A stretch of 38,347 nucleotides of DNA from Prevotellaceae bacterium. GTDB taxonomy: Bacteria; Bacteroidota; Bacteroidia; Bacteroidales; UBA932. The position numbers were made by a program, and so were the translations under genes. Under the pieces are notes generated by a model. It was not told the origin of the DNA, made no database searches, and was given only the letters and a program-made list of their open reading frames with translations. The stretch spans positions 1-38,347 of the forward strand of contig JAITGD010000018.1 of the NCBI GenBank assembly GCA_031280885.1, read 5' to 3'. Positions 1-8,591 of this stretch are shown piece after piece; positions within the stretch are counted from its first letter, which is position 1, and each line of letters starts with the position of its first letter.

Positions 1-499
1 TTATTTTGCTGGTTTCGACACTGTTATTCTCGTGTGTAGCCGTATATATCCACCACGTACCGGCATTTTGCATTGCCTCGCCCTCCTCAACATCGCCATC
101 GACATTAACAATCTTGACACTCACCGATGTTACCATAAAATCGTCGCTTGCGTCAATCCGTATCACATCTCCTATGGCGCCTGTATATCCCGACAGGTCA
201 ATCTGTTCTATGTCCGGAGCATCAAAAAAGTCGGCTACTGCAACATTAATCGGCGTTTGCCCTTTTTTTGTTGCAGCCTTGTACAGATCGCCCGTTTCCG
301 GCGAATTAACTGCCGCTTTTGCATAAATCATCGCCTTCTGAAAGCGTTTGCGGTGTGCCTTCTGTTTTTCCGACACCTTCCCACTCTGCTGTGGTACTTT
401 TGACACGACGGTTTGACCATCTTTTTGGCGAAATACTAATATATCGCCCACTTTTCCACTTAACCCAAAGGTTACTACGTTGTTCTTAGATACTGCCAT
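1..499 (-). CDS. Conserved Bacteroidota hypothetical protein, 3' end missing
   Basis: An open frame on the minus strand starts at the ATG at 497-499 and runs off the left edge with about 166 codons visible and no stop. The N-terminus reads MAVSKNNVVTFGLSGKVGD and continues with a basic segment (about residues 45-55). A later stretch reads VADFFDAPDIEQIDLSGY, followed by a beta-rich part. I recall similar uncharacterised proteins in Bacteroidota with the same 'GLSGKxGDxLVFRQ' opening and 'DFxxAPDIExIDLSGY' core, but no function. There is no signal peptide. A TACCTTTG motif at 841-848 on the minus strand could start its transcript and would give a leader of over 300 nt. The frame is clean and its composition matches its neighbours, so I think it is a real gene. 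Confidence 0.7.
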   Translation of the reverse strand, partial: MAVSKNNVVTFGLSGKVGDILVFRQKDGQTVVSKVPQQSGKVSEKQKAHRKRFQKAMIYAKAAVNSPETGDLYKAATKKGQTPINVAVADFFDAPDIEQIDLSGYTGAIGDVIRIDASDDFMVTSVSVKIVNVDGDVEEGEAMQNAGTWWIYTATHENNSVETSKI

Positions 500-840
500 T
501 GTAATAAAAATTTAATGTTTAATGTTTATGTTCGATAGCCTTGAGTATGCCCAAACAGATGAACGGCTGAAACTTCGACAGCGAACAGCAGAGATAAAAC
601 ATCCTCGCTGCCCGACTGTTCCAAAGTTCAGCCATCCAAAAATCCAAGCGACTACGCGCTTTGCTATATCCTTATAACGACCTGATAATGGGGTAGTTAC
701 CCACCCCCCCCATGAAATTTGGGGCTGTGGGCTACGGCTTTCTCAGGAGCGAAAGCCACATTTACTATGTTGAGTAACACTTTCATACATTCACAGTTTG
801 TGTTGTTACAATTGTAAAATTCGATTTTTATTATTGGCGG

Positions 841-848
841 CAAAGGTA
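841..848 (-). promoter_or_regulatory. Minus-strand -7 element TACCTTTG
   Basis: The minus strand reads TACCTTTG, a perfect match to the Bacteroidota -7 consensus TAnnTTTG. It lies back to back with the trkA promoter and points at the truncated gene ending at 499. The predicted transcript would have a leader of about 335 nt. Confidence 0.45.
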
Positions 849-905
849 AACATTTTTTTGGATTCAGGATTTCAAGAGCATCGTCCAACAGTCCAAATTA
901 AGATG

Positions 906-913
906 TAATTTTG
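906..913 (+). promoter_or_regulatory. trkA -7 element TAATTTTG
   Basis: Perfect TAnnTTTG motif ending 16 nt before the trkA ATG. Transcription should begin around 918-921, giving a leader of only about 10 nt. Confidence 0.65.
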
Positions 914-929
914 CACGAAAAAACGGATT

Positions 930-2276
930 ATGAGAATAGTCATTGCCGGCGCGGGCGAAGTTGGTTCGCATCTGGCAAAAATGCTGAGTAACGAATATCA
1001 CGACATCACGGTGATAGATTCTAACGAAGATAGAATCAGGCAAGTATCGCAGATGGGCGATCTGATTGCGGTCGAAGGCTCGTCGAGTTCAATATCGACT
1101 TTGCAAAAAGCGGGAGTGCAAAAAGCCGATCTTTTTATCGCAGTCAATCCATCAGAAGATCAGGATATGAACATCATGGGAGCGATACTCGCCAAACGGA
1201 TGGGCGCCAAAAAAGTGGTGGCGAGAATTAACAACGACGAATATCTTGTCCCCGAAAATAAGGACATGTTTGCCGATATGGGTATTGATTATCTGCTATA
1301 TCCCGAAAAAACCGCAGCAAAGGAAATCGTCAGTCTTTTGGGACAAACGGGAATAGCAGAGTATATCGATTTCGGCGGAGGCAAACTGCAAATCATTGTA
1401 ACACGGCTCGAAGACGGCGCGCCCGTAATCGGCAACACTGTGGAGGCGGTAACAAACCGTTTTCGCGAACAGGATTATCGCGTGGTTGCCATCAGTAAAG
1501 AAGGTGAAACTATCATCCCACGAGCCGATTACGAGTTTGAACTCTACGACATGGTTTACATCATTTCCACACGCGAAGGAATTTCCGAAGCCTTGAAATA
1601 CACAGGCAAAATCAATATCGATGTAAACAGCCTTATGATTCTCGGCGGCAGCCCTATAGCTGTGATGGTTGCGCAGGCTTTGGAAGAAAAAATAAACGTC
1701 AAACTTGTGGATTCGAGCAAGGAAAAATGTATGATGCTGGCCGAAGAATTGAAAAATACGCTGATAATCAACGCCGATTTGCGTAATACCGACGCTCTTA
1801 AAGAAGAAGATCTGGGAAATATGGACGCTCTGATAGCTTTGACTCCAAGTTCGGAAACCAATATCTTGGCTTGCCTCGCCGGAAAAAAGGCGGGAGTAAA
1901 GAAAACCATTGCCGAAATCGAAAATATCGAATACATCAAACTTGCTGAAAGCGTGGGTATCGACACTGTGATAAACAAGAAAATAATCGCCGCAGGACGA
2001 GTTTTTCGATTTACTATGGACGCCGATATACAGGTAATCAAATATTTGACCGGTTCCGACGCCGAAGTAGTCGAACTAATTGCCAAAGCAAACAGCCCTG
2101 CAACGCGAACTAAGGTCCGAAATCTACACTTCCCAAAAACGGCCATAATCGGCGGAATCATAAGAGGTAATCAGGCATACATCGTTACCGGCGACACCGA
2201 AATAAAACCCTACGACCGCGTGGTAGTCTTTTCGCAGCCGCAATCCATGAACAAGGTGCTGAAATATTTTGCTTGA
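930..2276 (+). CDS. trkA: Trk system K+ transporter regulatory subunit TrkA
   Basis: TrkA is the cytoplasmic NAD(H)-binding regulatory ring that gates the TrkH/TrkG potassium channel. The 448-residue length is that of a full duplicated TrkA: N-terminal RCK domain (RCK_N plus RCK_C, about residues 1-225) followed by a second copy (about 230-448). The first Rossmann motif is GAGEVGSHLA at residues 7-16, with the acidic residue that ends the second strand in VIDSNEDR. The second copy has a matching LMILGGSPIAVMVA motif. The channel gene trkH, often next to trkA, is not in this window. The start follows a close TAATTTTG promoter, and no alternative ATG lies nearby. Confidence 0.95.
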   Translation: MRIVIAGAGEVGSHLAKMLSNEYHDITVIDSNEDRIRQVSQMGDLIAVEGSSSSISTLQKAGVQKADLFIAVNPSEDQDMNIMGAILAKRMGAKKVVARINNDEYLVPENKDMFADMGIDYLLYPEKTAAKEIVSLLGQTGIAEYIDFGGGKLQIIVTRLEDGAPVIGNTVEAVTNRFREQDYRVVAISKEGETIIPRADYEFELYDMVYIISTREGISEALKYTGKINIDVNSLMILGGSPIAVMVAQALEEKINVKLVDSSKEKCMMLAEELKNTLIINADLRNTDALKEEDLGNMDALIALTPSSETNILACLAGKKAGVKKTIAEIENIEYIKLAESVGIDTVINKKIIAAGRVFRFTMDADIQVIKYLTGSDAEVVELIAKANSPATRTKVRNLHFPKTAIIGGIIRGNQAYIVTGDTEIKPYDRVVVFSQPQSMNKVLKYFA

Positions 2277-2279
2277 TTG

Positions 2280-2320
2280 CGTAGTCAATAGAGCAAAAAC
2301 CGTAGTCAATAGAGCAAAAA
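2280..2320. repeat. Tandem duplication of a 20-bp sequence
   Basis: Two identical 20-bp copies (2280-2299 and 2301-2320) are separated by one base, directly after the trkA stop codon. The beginning, GCGTAGTCAA, resembles the CTGCGTAG module found in other gaps of this window. Confidence 0.7.
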
Positions 2321-2393
2321 GAAATTCATTCAATTCACATAAACAGACTTTTGAATTGTTAGAATTTTGCCTTGCGGGGCTTTTAAATTGTTA

Positions 2394-2401
2394 TACTTTT
2401 G
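2394..2401 (+). promoter_or_regulatory. Possible glnN -7 element TACTTTTG
   Basis: Perfect TAnnTTTG match, about 217 bp upstream of the glutamine synthetase ATG. A weaker motif (TACCTTTA, 2501-2508) lies closer, so which one is used is unclear. Confidence 0.35.
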
Positions 2402-2618
2402 GCGTGATGTCTTTATTAATTCAAGCGTTCACGCCTCTAACGATCTAAGAGTCCAAAAGTCCAAAAAAGTTGGCGAACCGTCGAATTAAAATAAAATACT
2501 TACCTTTACACCCCGAAATCAGTATTGATTGCATATTTTTAATTCTTGTTTTCTGTATATTAAACATCGTTATCGATGGATATTTTAGATATTTATTACA
2601 AATTTTAAATATTATTCT

Positions 2619-4808
2619 ATGCCAAATTTAAGATTCAAAGCTGTGGCAGAGGCCGCAGCACGAAAGGCGCTCGAATTTGACGCGCCATCAAAAAAAGCTT
2701 CTGAGTATTTCGGAAAGTACGTGTTCGACAGGAACAATATGCGCAAATACCTGTCGAAAGATACTCTGAAACAGGTGCTTGCCGCAATCGACCGTGGCGA
2801 ACCGCTGAACTCGGATGTTGCCGGTCAAGTAGCTTCGGCTATGCGTGTGTGGGCTATGGAACTCGGTGCTACTCACTACACTCACTGGTTTCACCCGTTG
2901 ACCGACGGAACTGCCGAGAAACACGAAGCCTTTATTGATTTCGATGGACACGGTGGAATGATCGAGAACTTTTCGGGCAAACTGCTCTCTCAGCAAGAAC
3001 CCGACGCATCGAGCTTCCCAAGCGGAGGTATCCGTAACACCTTCGAGGCGAGAGGTTATACCGCCTGGGATCCTTCCTCGCCGGCTTTCGTAGTGAAGGA
3101 TACTCTGTGTATTCCAACCATTTTTATTTCGTACACCGGCGAAGCGCTCGACTATAAAACGCCGCTGCTGAAGTCGATAAACGTACTCGACAAGGCCGCT
3201 ACCGAAGTGTGCCGCTATTTCGACCGGAATGTGAAACATGTAACCGGATATTTGGGCTGGGAACAGGAATATTTCCTGATAGACGAGGCTTTGTACTTCG
3301 CTCGTCCCGACCTGATTCTGACCGAGCGTACGCTGATGGGACACGACAGCGCAAAAAATCAGCAGCTTGAAGATCATTATTTTGGAGCGATTCCATCGCG
3401 CGTAGCCGCTTTTATGCGTGATCTGGAAAACGAATGTTGGTTGCTGAGCATCCCAATAAAAGCCCGACATAACGAGGTGGCGCCCGGACAGTTCGAGTTC
3501 GCTCCCATTTTCGAAGAATGTAATCTGGCCGTCGATCACAATCTCCTTCTGATGTCGGTGATGAAAAAAGTAGCAGAACGTCATCATTTTAAAGTACTTC
3601 TGCACGAAAAACCCTTCAAGGGAATCAACGGCTCGGGCAAACACTGCAACTGGTCGCTTGGCACCGATACGGGTGTGAATCTGATGAGTCCGGGTAAAAA
3701 TACTAAGGAAAATTTGCAATTTATAACCTTTGTAGTCAATACCTTGATGGCCGTTCACAAGCACAACGCTCTGCTCAAAGCCGGAATATCGTCGGCCACC
3801 AATGCGCATCGTCTGGGAGGCAACGAAGCTCCGCCGGCAATCATTTCGGTATTCATGGGAACCCAAATATCGGCCATCCTCGACGAGTTGGAATCAAACG
3901 AGGAAATCCGCGAAATAGCAATGCAGGACAAAACAGGTACACGCTTGCCGCTGAATCATATCCCCGAACTTTTTGTTGATAACACCGACCGTAACCGCAC
4001 CTCGCCTTTCGCCTTTACGGGCAATAAATTCGAGTTTCGCGCCGTAGGTTCGTCGGCCAACTGCGCCTCAGCCATGCTTGCGCTAAATACGGCAATGACA
4101 GGACAGTTGATGGATTTCAAAAAAGAAACCGATGAACTGATTGCTTCGGGAATGAAAACCGCCGATGCTGTGTTTGCTGTCGTCCGTAAATGTATAAGAG
4201 CCTCGAAAGCAGTGTGTTTCGACGGCAACGGCTATAGCGAAGAATGGAGAATCGAAGCCGAACGACGCGGATTGAACTGCGAAACGCGCGTGCCTTACAT
4301 CCTCGACGCATATCTGAGCGAAAGTTCCGAAGAACTGTTTGCCAAAACTAAAGTGCTGACAAAGGTAGAATTGCACGCCCGTAACGAAGTAAAATGGGAG
4401 CAATACACCAAAAAAGTTCAGATAGAAGCCCGCGTACTCGGCGATTTAGCTATGAATCACATAATTCCTGTAGCTACACGCTATCAAGGAGTGCTTTTAG
4501 ACAGTCTTTACAAAATTCAGGCTGTGTACGATAGAGATGAGGTGAAACGTATTGCCGGTCAGAACCTTTCTATCATCGAAAGCATCGCCGAACATATTGA
4601 CGCGATAAAACTGCAGGTGGACGAAATGGTGGACGCTCGCAAAATATCCAACAAAATCGAAAGCGAAAGAGAAAAAGCAATCGCTTATTGCGAAAATGTG
4701 GTGCCGTTCCTCGAAGAAATTCGCTATCACATCGATAAACTCGAGTTGATTGTGGACAACGAAATGTGGACGCTACCAAAATATCGAGAATTGCTTTTTA
4801 TACGGTAA
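2619..4808 (+). CDS. glnN: Glutamine synthetase type III
   Basis: The enzyme makes glutamine from glutamate, ammonia and ATP in the cytoplasm. The 729-residue length, far above the roughly 450 of GSI, is the hallmark of the GSIII family common in Bacteroidota. The N-terminal GSIII-specific region (about residues 1-170) is followed by the catalytic core. That core contains the ATP-site motif KPFKGINGSGKHCNWS at about residues 331-346 and the segment NRTSPFAFTGNKFEFR at about 457-472, equivalent to the conserved NR...R.E region. A C-terminal helical part with many charged residues completes the family architecture. It is transcribed alone and ends at a strong hairpin. Confidence 0.96.
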   Translation: MPNLRFKAVAEAAARKALEFDAPSKKASEYFGKYVFDRNNMRKYLSKDTLKQVLAAIDRGEPLNSDVAGQVASAMRVWAMELGATHYTHWFHPLTDGTAEKHEAFIDFDGHGGMIENFSGKLLSQQEPDASSFPSGGIRNTFEARGYTAWDPSSPAFVVKDTLCIPTIFISYTGEALDYKTPLLKSINVLDKAATEVCRYFDRNVKHVTGYLGWEQEYFLIDEALYFARPDLILTERTLMGHDSAKNQQLEDHYFGAIPSRVAAFMRDLENECWLLSIPIKARHNEVAPGQFEFAPIFEECNLAVDHNLLLMSVMKKVAERHHFKVLLHEKPFKGINGSGKHCNWSLGTDTGVNLMSPGKNTKENLQFITFVVNTLMAVHKHNALLKAGISSATNAHRLGGNEAPPAIISVFMGTQISAILDELESNEEIREIAMQDKTGTRLPLNHIPELFVDNTDRNRTSPFAFTGNKFEFRAVGSSANCASAMLALNTAMTGQLMDFKKETDELIASGMKTADAVFAVVRKCIRASKAVCFDGNGYSEEWRIEAERRGLNCETRVPYILDAYLSESSEELFAKTKVLTKVELHARNEVKWEQYTKKVQIEARVLGDLAMNHIIPVATRYQGVLLDSLYKIQAVYDRDEVKRIAGQNLSIIESIAEHIDAIKLQVDEMVDARKISNKIESEREKAIAYCENVVPFLEEIRYHIDKLELIVDNEMWTLPKYRELLFIR

Positions 4809-4832
4809 TCGATATTGTATCAGGCATAAAGT

Positions 4833-4882
4833 GTCGGAACAATCGGTCGCAAAGGCCGAAAGTTCCGGCGCTTTTTGTTTTT
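4833..4882. terminator. Rho-independent terminator after glnN
   Basis: The arms GTCGGAAC (4833-4840) and GTTCCGGC (4862-4869) pair with one wobble. An inner CGGTC/GGCCG helix extends the stem, and a T-rich tract follows on the plus strand (4872-4882). It lies between convergent genes. Confidence 0.75.
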
Positions 4883-4904
4883 GACAAATGCCTGCTATAT
4901 GAGC

Positions 4905-6281
4905 TTATCGTTTCAAAATCTGTAGAATATCTTCCGCATCGAGAATCGTCTTTTCGGGCTGTGTCTTCGATTTGTTTTTCAAAAACAAAGCTGGAACGAT
5001 TATCTTTCCATTTGCAAAGGGCAGCAAGGCGGCTTTTTCTTCCAATTCCGCAAAAAGTCTCGTCGTATTGTGTTCTTTATCACTCCATTTACATTCGCCA
5101 ACCAATAGATGCTTTTCGTCTTGAGATTCGGCAATTACATCGATTTCTATAGGTCTGCCTTTAGCCGGCGTTCCCCAATAATTTGAAGCAGGATTGAAAC
5201 GGATTCCGTTGATTTCCAAGAATGACGTAGCTTCGCGGCAAATTTTTTCCCAATACCAAGCCACATACTTTGCAAACTGTTCTTTTATAAGTTTTATTAC
5301 AACCTCCGCCCGGTCGATTTCGATGGAAGAACGATTGGGAACAACAAATCGAAAATAAAAATCGAGAAAAGGGTCGGCAATTTTATACAGACTTCGTTTG
5401 CTGTTTCGGTGATTTTCACCAAAAGGCACAATACGTTCTATATATCCGAGTTTCATCAATTTATCCAAAGGAGCGGATAAATGAGTTGTGGGTTTTTCGA
5501 GTCGAGCAGCAATTTCCGACAGTCGATTACAGCCTGCGGCAACAAGAGATAAAATGGTGAACGAGTGTACAGTATCCCGCATATCGTCGATAAACAAACG
5601 TAGCGGTTCGTCATAAAGTATGCCGTATGAATTAAATAAGTGATATTCAAGAGCATCAAAGAGCGTTTTTTCGTTCAGCCGCAATTCCCAATATCGTGGT
5701 ATCCCGCCCCAGACGCTGTATTCTTCCACAGTTTCAATGGCTGAAGTTTTCAGAATTTCTTGCAAATATGATATTTGCATCGGCCTGATTTTCATGATTT
5801 CATCGGCACGGCCAAAAAGCGGTGCAGCGCTGTCGAATACCAATCCGTGCATAAGCTGCTGCGACGAGCCGCAAATGAGAAGATTGAACCTCAAACTTTC
5901 CTTTTTGTCCATTATTTTCTGGATGACGGAGGGCAGCTCGGGCGAGCTTTTGACTAAATACGGAAATTCATCTAAACAGAGAGTAATACGCTTATTTAAA
6001 CGCAGATTAAATGTTTCGAAAAGCGTTTCCCAGTCGGGATAAATCACTTTGTCGAATCCTTCGATTAGCTTGCTCAGGACTTTCGACAATAAAATACGTT
6101 GCTGGATTGCTTCCGACCGGTCGGCCATAAAATAACTATCGTCGGAAGTTAAAACTTGCCGTATAAGTCGCGATTTTCCGCAACGTCTTCGTCCGTAAAT
6201 CACTAAAAAAGCAGCGGTATCACGGCTTAAAACCTTTTCTATGCGCTTCTGTTCCTGTATTCTGTTTACAAATGGCAACAT
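4905..6281 (-). CDS. Archaeal-type P-loop ATPase with DUF234/PD-(D/E)XK-like C-terminus
   Basis: The 458-residue protein belongs to the AAA-like ATPase_2 (PF01637) plus DUF234 family, whose function is mostly unknown. Walker A is GRRRCGKS at residues 30-37, with the family-typical arginines. Walker B is ITLCLDEF at about residue 110. A winged-helix segment follows (about 240-300, SEIAARLEKPTTHLSAPLDK). The C-terminal part contains Asp381 in IEID and the GECKW motif with Glu396 and Lys398, the spacing of a PD-(D/E)XK nuclease core. The start is set by a TATCTTTG promoter at 6305-6312. The gene stands alone and converges on glnN. A role in defence or mobile-element biology is possible but only a guess. 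Confidence 0.88.
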   Translation of the reverse strand: MLPFVNRIQEQKRIEKVLSRDTAAFLVIYGRRRCGKSRLIRQVLTSDDSYFMADRSEAIQQRILLSKVLSKLIEGFDKVIYPDWETLFETFNLRLNKRITLCLDEFPYLVKSSPELPSVIQKIMDKKESLRFNLLICGSSQQLMHGLVFDSAAPLFGRADEIMKIRPMQISYLQEILKTSAIETVEEYSVWGGIPRYWELRLNEKTLFDALEYHLFNSYGILYDEPLRLFIDDMRDTVHSFTILSLVAAGCNRLSEIAARLEKPTTHLSAPLDKLMKLGYIERIVPFGENHRNSKRSLYKIADPFLDFYFRFVVPNRSSIEIDRAEVVIKLIKEQFAKYVAWYWEKICREATSFLEINGIRFNPASNYWGTPAKGRPIEIDVIAESQDEKHLLVGECKWSDKEHNTTRLFAELEEKAALLPFANGKIIVPALFLKNKSKTQPEKTILDAEDILQILKR

Positions 6282-6304
6282 GTCGTTTCAATAATTATGT
6301 TCGA

Positions 6305-6312
6305 CAAAGATA
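6305..6312 (-). promoter_or_regulatory. -7 element TATCTTTG of the ATPase gene
   Basis: Perfect TAnnTTTG motif on the minus strand, ending 23 nt upstream of the ATG at 6281. Confidence 0.6.
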
Positions 6313-6388
6313 ATGTTTCTCTTCGAGAATCAAGAGCGCAAGAATCAAGAGCCAAGAGCCAAGAATCAAGATAAACCGGACGCAGACC

Positions 6389-6416
6389 GTAGAGACGGGG
6401 CGCGCCCCGTCTCTAC
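6389..6416. repeat. Perfect 28-bp palindrome (GTAGAGAC... family)
   Basis: The two 14-bp arms, GTAGAGACGGGGCG and its exact reverse complement, abut with no loop. I recall palindromes bounded by GTAGAGAC/GTCTCTAC as dispersed REP-like elements in many bacteria. A decayed relative ending in TCTCTACATG lies at about 17055-17079. Confidence 0.8.
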
Positions 6417-6616
6417 ATGTGCGACGCACAAACCACGTAACACACATTCTGTAAAAAACTTCATTATACCAACCGGATTGAACAATGAGGTAATTAGGTC
6501 GAGTCGAGTATCTTCCATGCTGCTACTGAGCTTGTTTTGTTCGGAAAATGAGGTAAAAATGAGGTTTTCCGGCAAAACAGATGTGGTAAATTTTAATGCA
6601 TTGACCTGGTTCCAAC

Positions 6617-6660
6617 AGTCCAAAAGTCCAAAAGTCCAAAAGTCCAAAAGTCCAAAAGTC
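6617..6660. repeat. AGTCCAAA octamer array, five copies
   Basis: Five perfect copies (6617-6656) plus a partial copy run straight into the T-run before the pepP promoter. The same octamer occurs at 2450-2465, 18844-18890, about 25772-25822 and 34980-34988. Confidence 0.9.
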
Positions 6661-6669
6661 TTTTTTTCG

Positions 6670-6677
6670 TACTTTTG
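6670..6677 (+). promoter_or_regulatory. pepP -7 element TACTTTTG, probably leaderless
   Basis: Perfect TAnnTTTG motif ending only 6 nt before the ATG at 6684, so the transcript should begin at or beside the start codon. This also excludes a TTG start at 6675, which overlaps the motif. Confidence 0.6.
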
Positions 6678-6683
6678 CGCGTT

Positions 6684-8510
6684 ATGACGCATCAAGAGAT
6701 CAAAACTAAAACAAAAAAATCCGTGAGCGCTACACAGAAAAAACTCTCGTCTCTGCGCGAGAAAATGAAATCGCTTGGTATTGACGCCTTTGTAGTACCG
6801 AGTAACGATCCGCATTTCAGCGAATACACAGCAAAACGCTGGAAGACGCGAAGTTATCTATCGGGCTTCACCGGATCGAGCGGAATCTTGGCAGTAACAT
6901 CCCACAGAGCAGCTCTGTGGGTCGATTCGCGTTACTATATTCAGGCCGAAAATCAATTGCAAGATTCTGGTATCGAAATGATAAAACTGCCATCGAGCGG
7001 ACGCGAACGTATCGACGAAGCTTGGCTGAAAGAGCATTTACCAGCAGGAGCTAAAGTGGGCGTCGATGGAAACCTGTTTTCTGTATCGCGCTATAATTCA
7101 ATGAAAAAAGCCTTGCATCCCTTGGAGCTTGTATGTGCCAACGATATTTTCGACGAGCTTTGGCTCGACCGGCCTGCCTTGCCGCACGAAGCTGCTTATT
7201 TACTGCCGGATAGTATCACAGGAAAAAGCCGCAGCGAAAAACTGTCTGATCTTACCCGCGCCACCGGCGGCGATATGTATATTGTTTCGGCGCTCGACGA
7301 GATCGCTTGGTTGCTGAACATGCGCGGAGCCGACGTCAATTGTAATCCCATAGTAATATCGTATTTTATAGCTAATTATAAGGGAAATCATCTCTTCGTC
7401 GCTTCGGGCAAACTGAACGACGAGGATTGCCGAAGTTTGCAGGCCGACGGCATATATCTGCACGATTACGCTGATTTCGACGGATTTGTTTCGGCGATAG
7501 ATAAATCAACTTCAGTAAAAATAAATTCCGGAAAATTGAACGTCCGCACATACCGGATGCTTGTCGAATCGGGCGTCGGCATTTCGGAAGAAGATGACCA
7601 AAACGGCGTTCTGGCTTCGATGAAGGCGGTGAAAAACGCTGTGGAAATCGAAGGTTTTCGACGTTGCATGATTACCGACGGAATTGCTATGGTTCGATTT
7701 GCTAAATGGCTGAGCGAGAATGTCGGCAAAACGAAAATCAGCGAAACGGACGCTGCCGGCAAATTGCAAGAATTCAGAAGCGCGGGACGCGATTACAGAG
7801 GTTTAAGTTTCCCGACGATAGCCGGTTACAAGGCTAATGCTGCTTTGCCGCATTACTCGGCCAGAGAAGAAAGCGCTGCCGAATTGTGCGCCGAAGGATT
7901 TTTTCTTGTCGATTCCGGCGGGCAATATCTCACGGGAACGACCGACATTACGCGAACTTTCCATCTGGGCAAACCATCATCAGAAGAAAAAGAAGATTAT
8001 ACCTTGGTACTGAAGGGTATGATAGGTTTAAGCATGGCAAAATTTCCGAAAAACACGCGAGGTTCGCAGTTGGATTTTGCTGCTCGCCGATTTTTGTGGG
8101 AACGGGGCAAAAATTATCTGCATGGAACGGGACATGGCGTAGGACATTTTCTGAATGTGCACGAAGGGCCGCAAAGCATACGCGCAGAGGAGAATCCTGT
8201 GGCCTTGCTTCCGGGCATGGTCGTATCGAACGAGCCGGCGGTGTATATCGGCGGGAAATACGGAATCCGAATAGAAAATCTGCTGCTTTGCAGGCATTGT
8301 TGCAGCAGCGATTTTGGCGATTTTTATTCTTTTGAAACCTTGACGCTTTGTCCGATAGAAACAAAATCTATAGATTTTAGCTTGATGAGGTCGGAAGAAA
8401 TTGCTTGGCTGAACGCATATCACAAGCGTGTATATGAGGCGCTTGCTCCCGAAATGAACGAGGACGAGCGGGATTTTCTGAGGAGTCGGACAAAAGAAAT
8501 TTCAGTATAA
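6684..8510 (+). CDS. pepP: Xaa-Pro aminopeptidase (M24B)
   Basis: This cytoplasmic dinuclear metallopeptidase removes an N-terminal residue preceding proline. The 608-residue protein has the three-domain layout of the large aminopeptidase P subgroup: two N-terminal creatinase-like domains (about 15-310) and a pita-bread catalytic domain (about 320-540). It ends with the AMP C-terminal extension. Metal ligands are visible as Asp410 and Asp421 (VDSGGQYLTGTTDITRTF), His484 (HGTGHGVGH), Glu517 (SNEPAVYI) and Glu531 (IRIENL). A frame upstream of the ATG exists only with a TTG at 6675 inside the promoter, so 6684 is preferred. The first residues are lysine-rich and probably disordered. Confidence 0.95.
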   Translation: MTHQEIKTKTKKSVSATQKKLSSLREKMKSLGIDAFVVPSNDPHFSEYTAKRWKTRSYLSGFTGSSGILAVTSHRAALWVDSRYYIQAENQLQDSGIEMIKLPSSGRERIDEAWLKEHLPAGAKVGVDGNLFSVSRYNSMKKALHPLELVCANDIFDELWLDRPALPHEAAYLLPDSITGKSRSEKLSDLTRATGGDMYIVSALDEIAWLLNMRGADVNCNPIVISYFIANYKGNHLFVASGKLNDEDCRSLQADGIYLHDYADFDGFVSAIDKSTSVKINSGKLNVRTYRMLVESGVGISEEDDQNGVLASMKAVKNAVEIEGFRRCMITDGIAMVRFAKWLSENVGKTKISETDAAGKLQEFRSAGRDYRGLSFPTIAGYKANAALPHYSAREESAAELCAEGFFLVDSGGQYLTGTTDITRTFHLGKPSSEEKEDYTLVLKGMIGLSMAKFPKNTRGSQLDFAARRFLWERGKNYLHGTGHGVGHFLNVHEGPQSIRAEENPVALLPGMVVSNEPAVYIGGKYGIRIENLLLCRHCCSSDFGDFYSFETLTLCPIETKSIDFSLMRSEEIAWLNAYHKRVYEALAPEMNEDERDFLRSRTKEISV

Positions 8511-8544
8511 ATTTGTTCGGATATCGATTTGTCGATTTTTTTCA

Positions 8545-8552
8545 TACTTTTG
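8545..8552 (+). promoter_or_regulatory. -7 element TACTTTTG upstream of the OMP-nqrDEF cluster
   Basis: Perfect motif 39 nt before the ATG at 8592. It is the only clear promoter before the run of co-directional genes 8592-12672. Confidence 0.6.
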
Positions 8553-8591
8553 CACTCATAAAAGTCATATCGACTAAGTAAATTTAAAGGC

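Larger units (their letters stand above)
500..929. other. Intergenic region between the hypothetical gene and trkA
   Basis: This 430-bp gap has no convincing gene. It holds a short hairpin (GGGTA-gt-TACCC, about 691-702), a C-rich run just after it, one degenerate copy of the AGTCCAAA octamer (about 888-898), and two divergent promoter motifs near the trkA end. A 63-codon minus-strand frame at 697-888 starts upstream of the likely minus-strand transcription start, so I do not call it. Confidence 0.5.
2277..2618. other. Intergenic region upstream of glutamine synthetase
   Basis: Non-coding gap of 342 bp. It starts with a 20-bp direct duplication (2280-2299 and 2301-2320, beginning CGTAGTCAATAGAG). 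It also holds two AGTCCAAA octamers (2450-2465), a possible TACTTTTG -7 motif at 2394-2401 and a weaker TACCTTTA at 2501-2508. Either motif could drive glnN, with a leader of about 210 or 105 nt. I see no riboswitch or ORF. Confidence 0.5.
6282..6683. other. Repeat-rich divergent intergenic region
   Basis: Gap of 402 bp between divergent genes. In order it has the ATPase promoter, CAAGAGCC/CAAGAATC-type short repeats (about 6325-6370), a perfect 28-bp palindrome (6389-6416), unremarkable AT-rich DNA, five AGTCCAAA octamers (6617-6656) and the pepP promoter. I see no gene. Confidence 0.6.

Noticed and set aside
697-888. 63-codon minus-strand frame upstream of trkA
   Set aside because: Its start lies upstream of the minus-strand -7 element at 841-848, so it would not be on the predicted transcript. 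The product ends in a glycine run coded by a C-rich tract.
2688-3866. 392-codon frame antisense to glnN
   Set aside because: It lies wholly inside a strong conserved gene, has no promoter or family resemblance, and arises from the codon pattern of the glnN strand.
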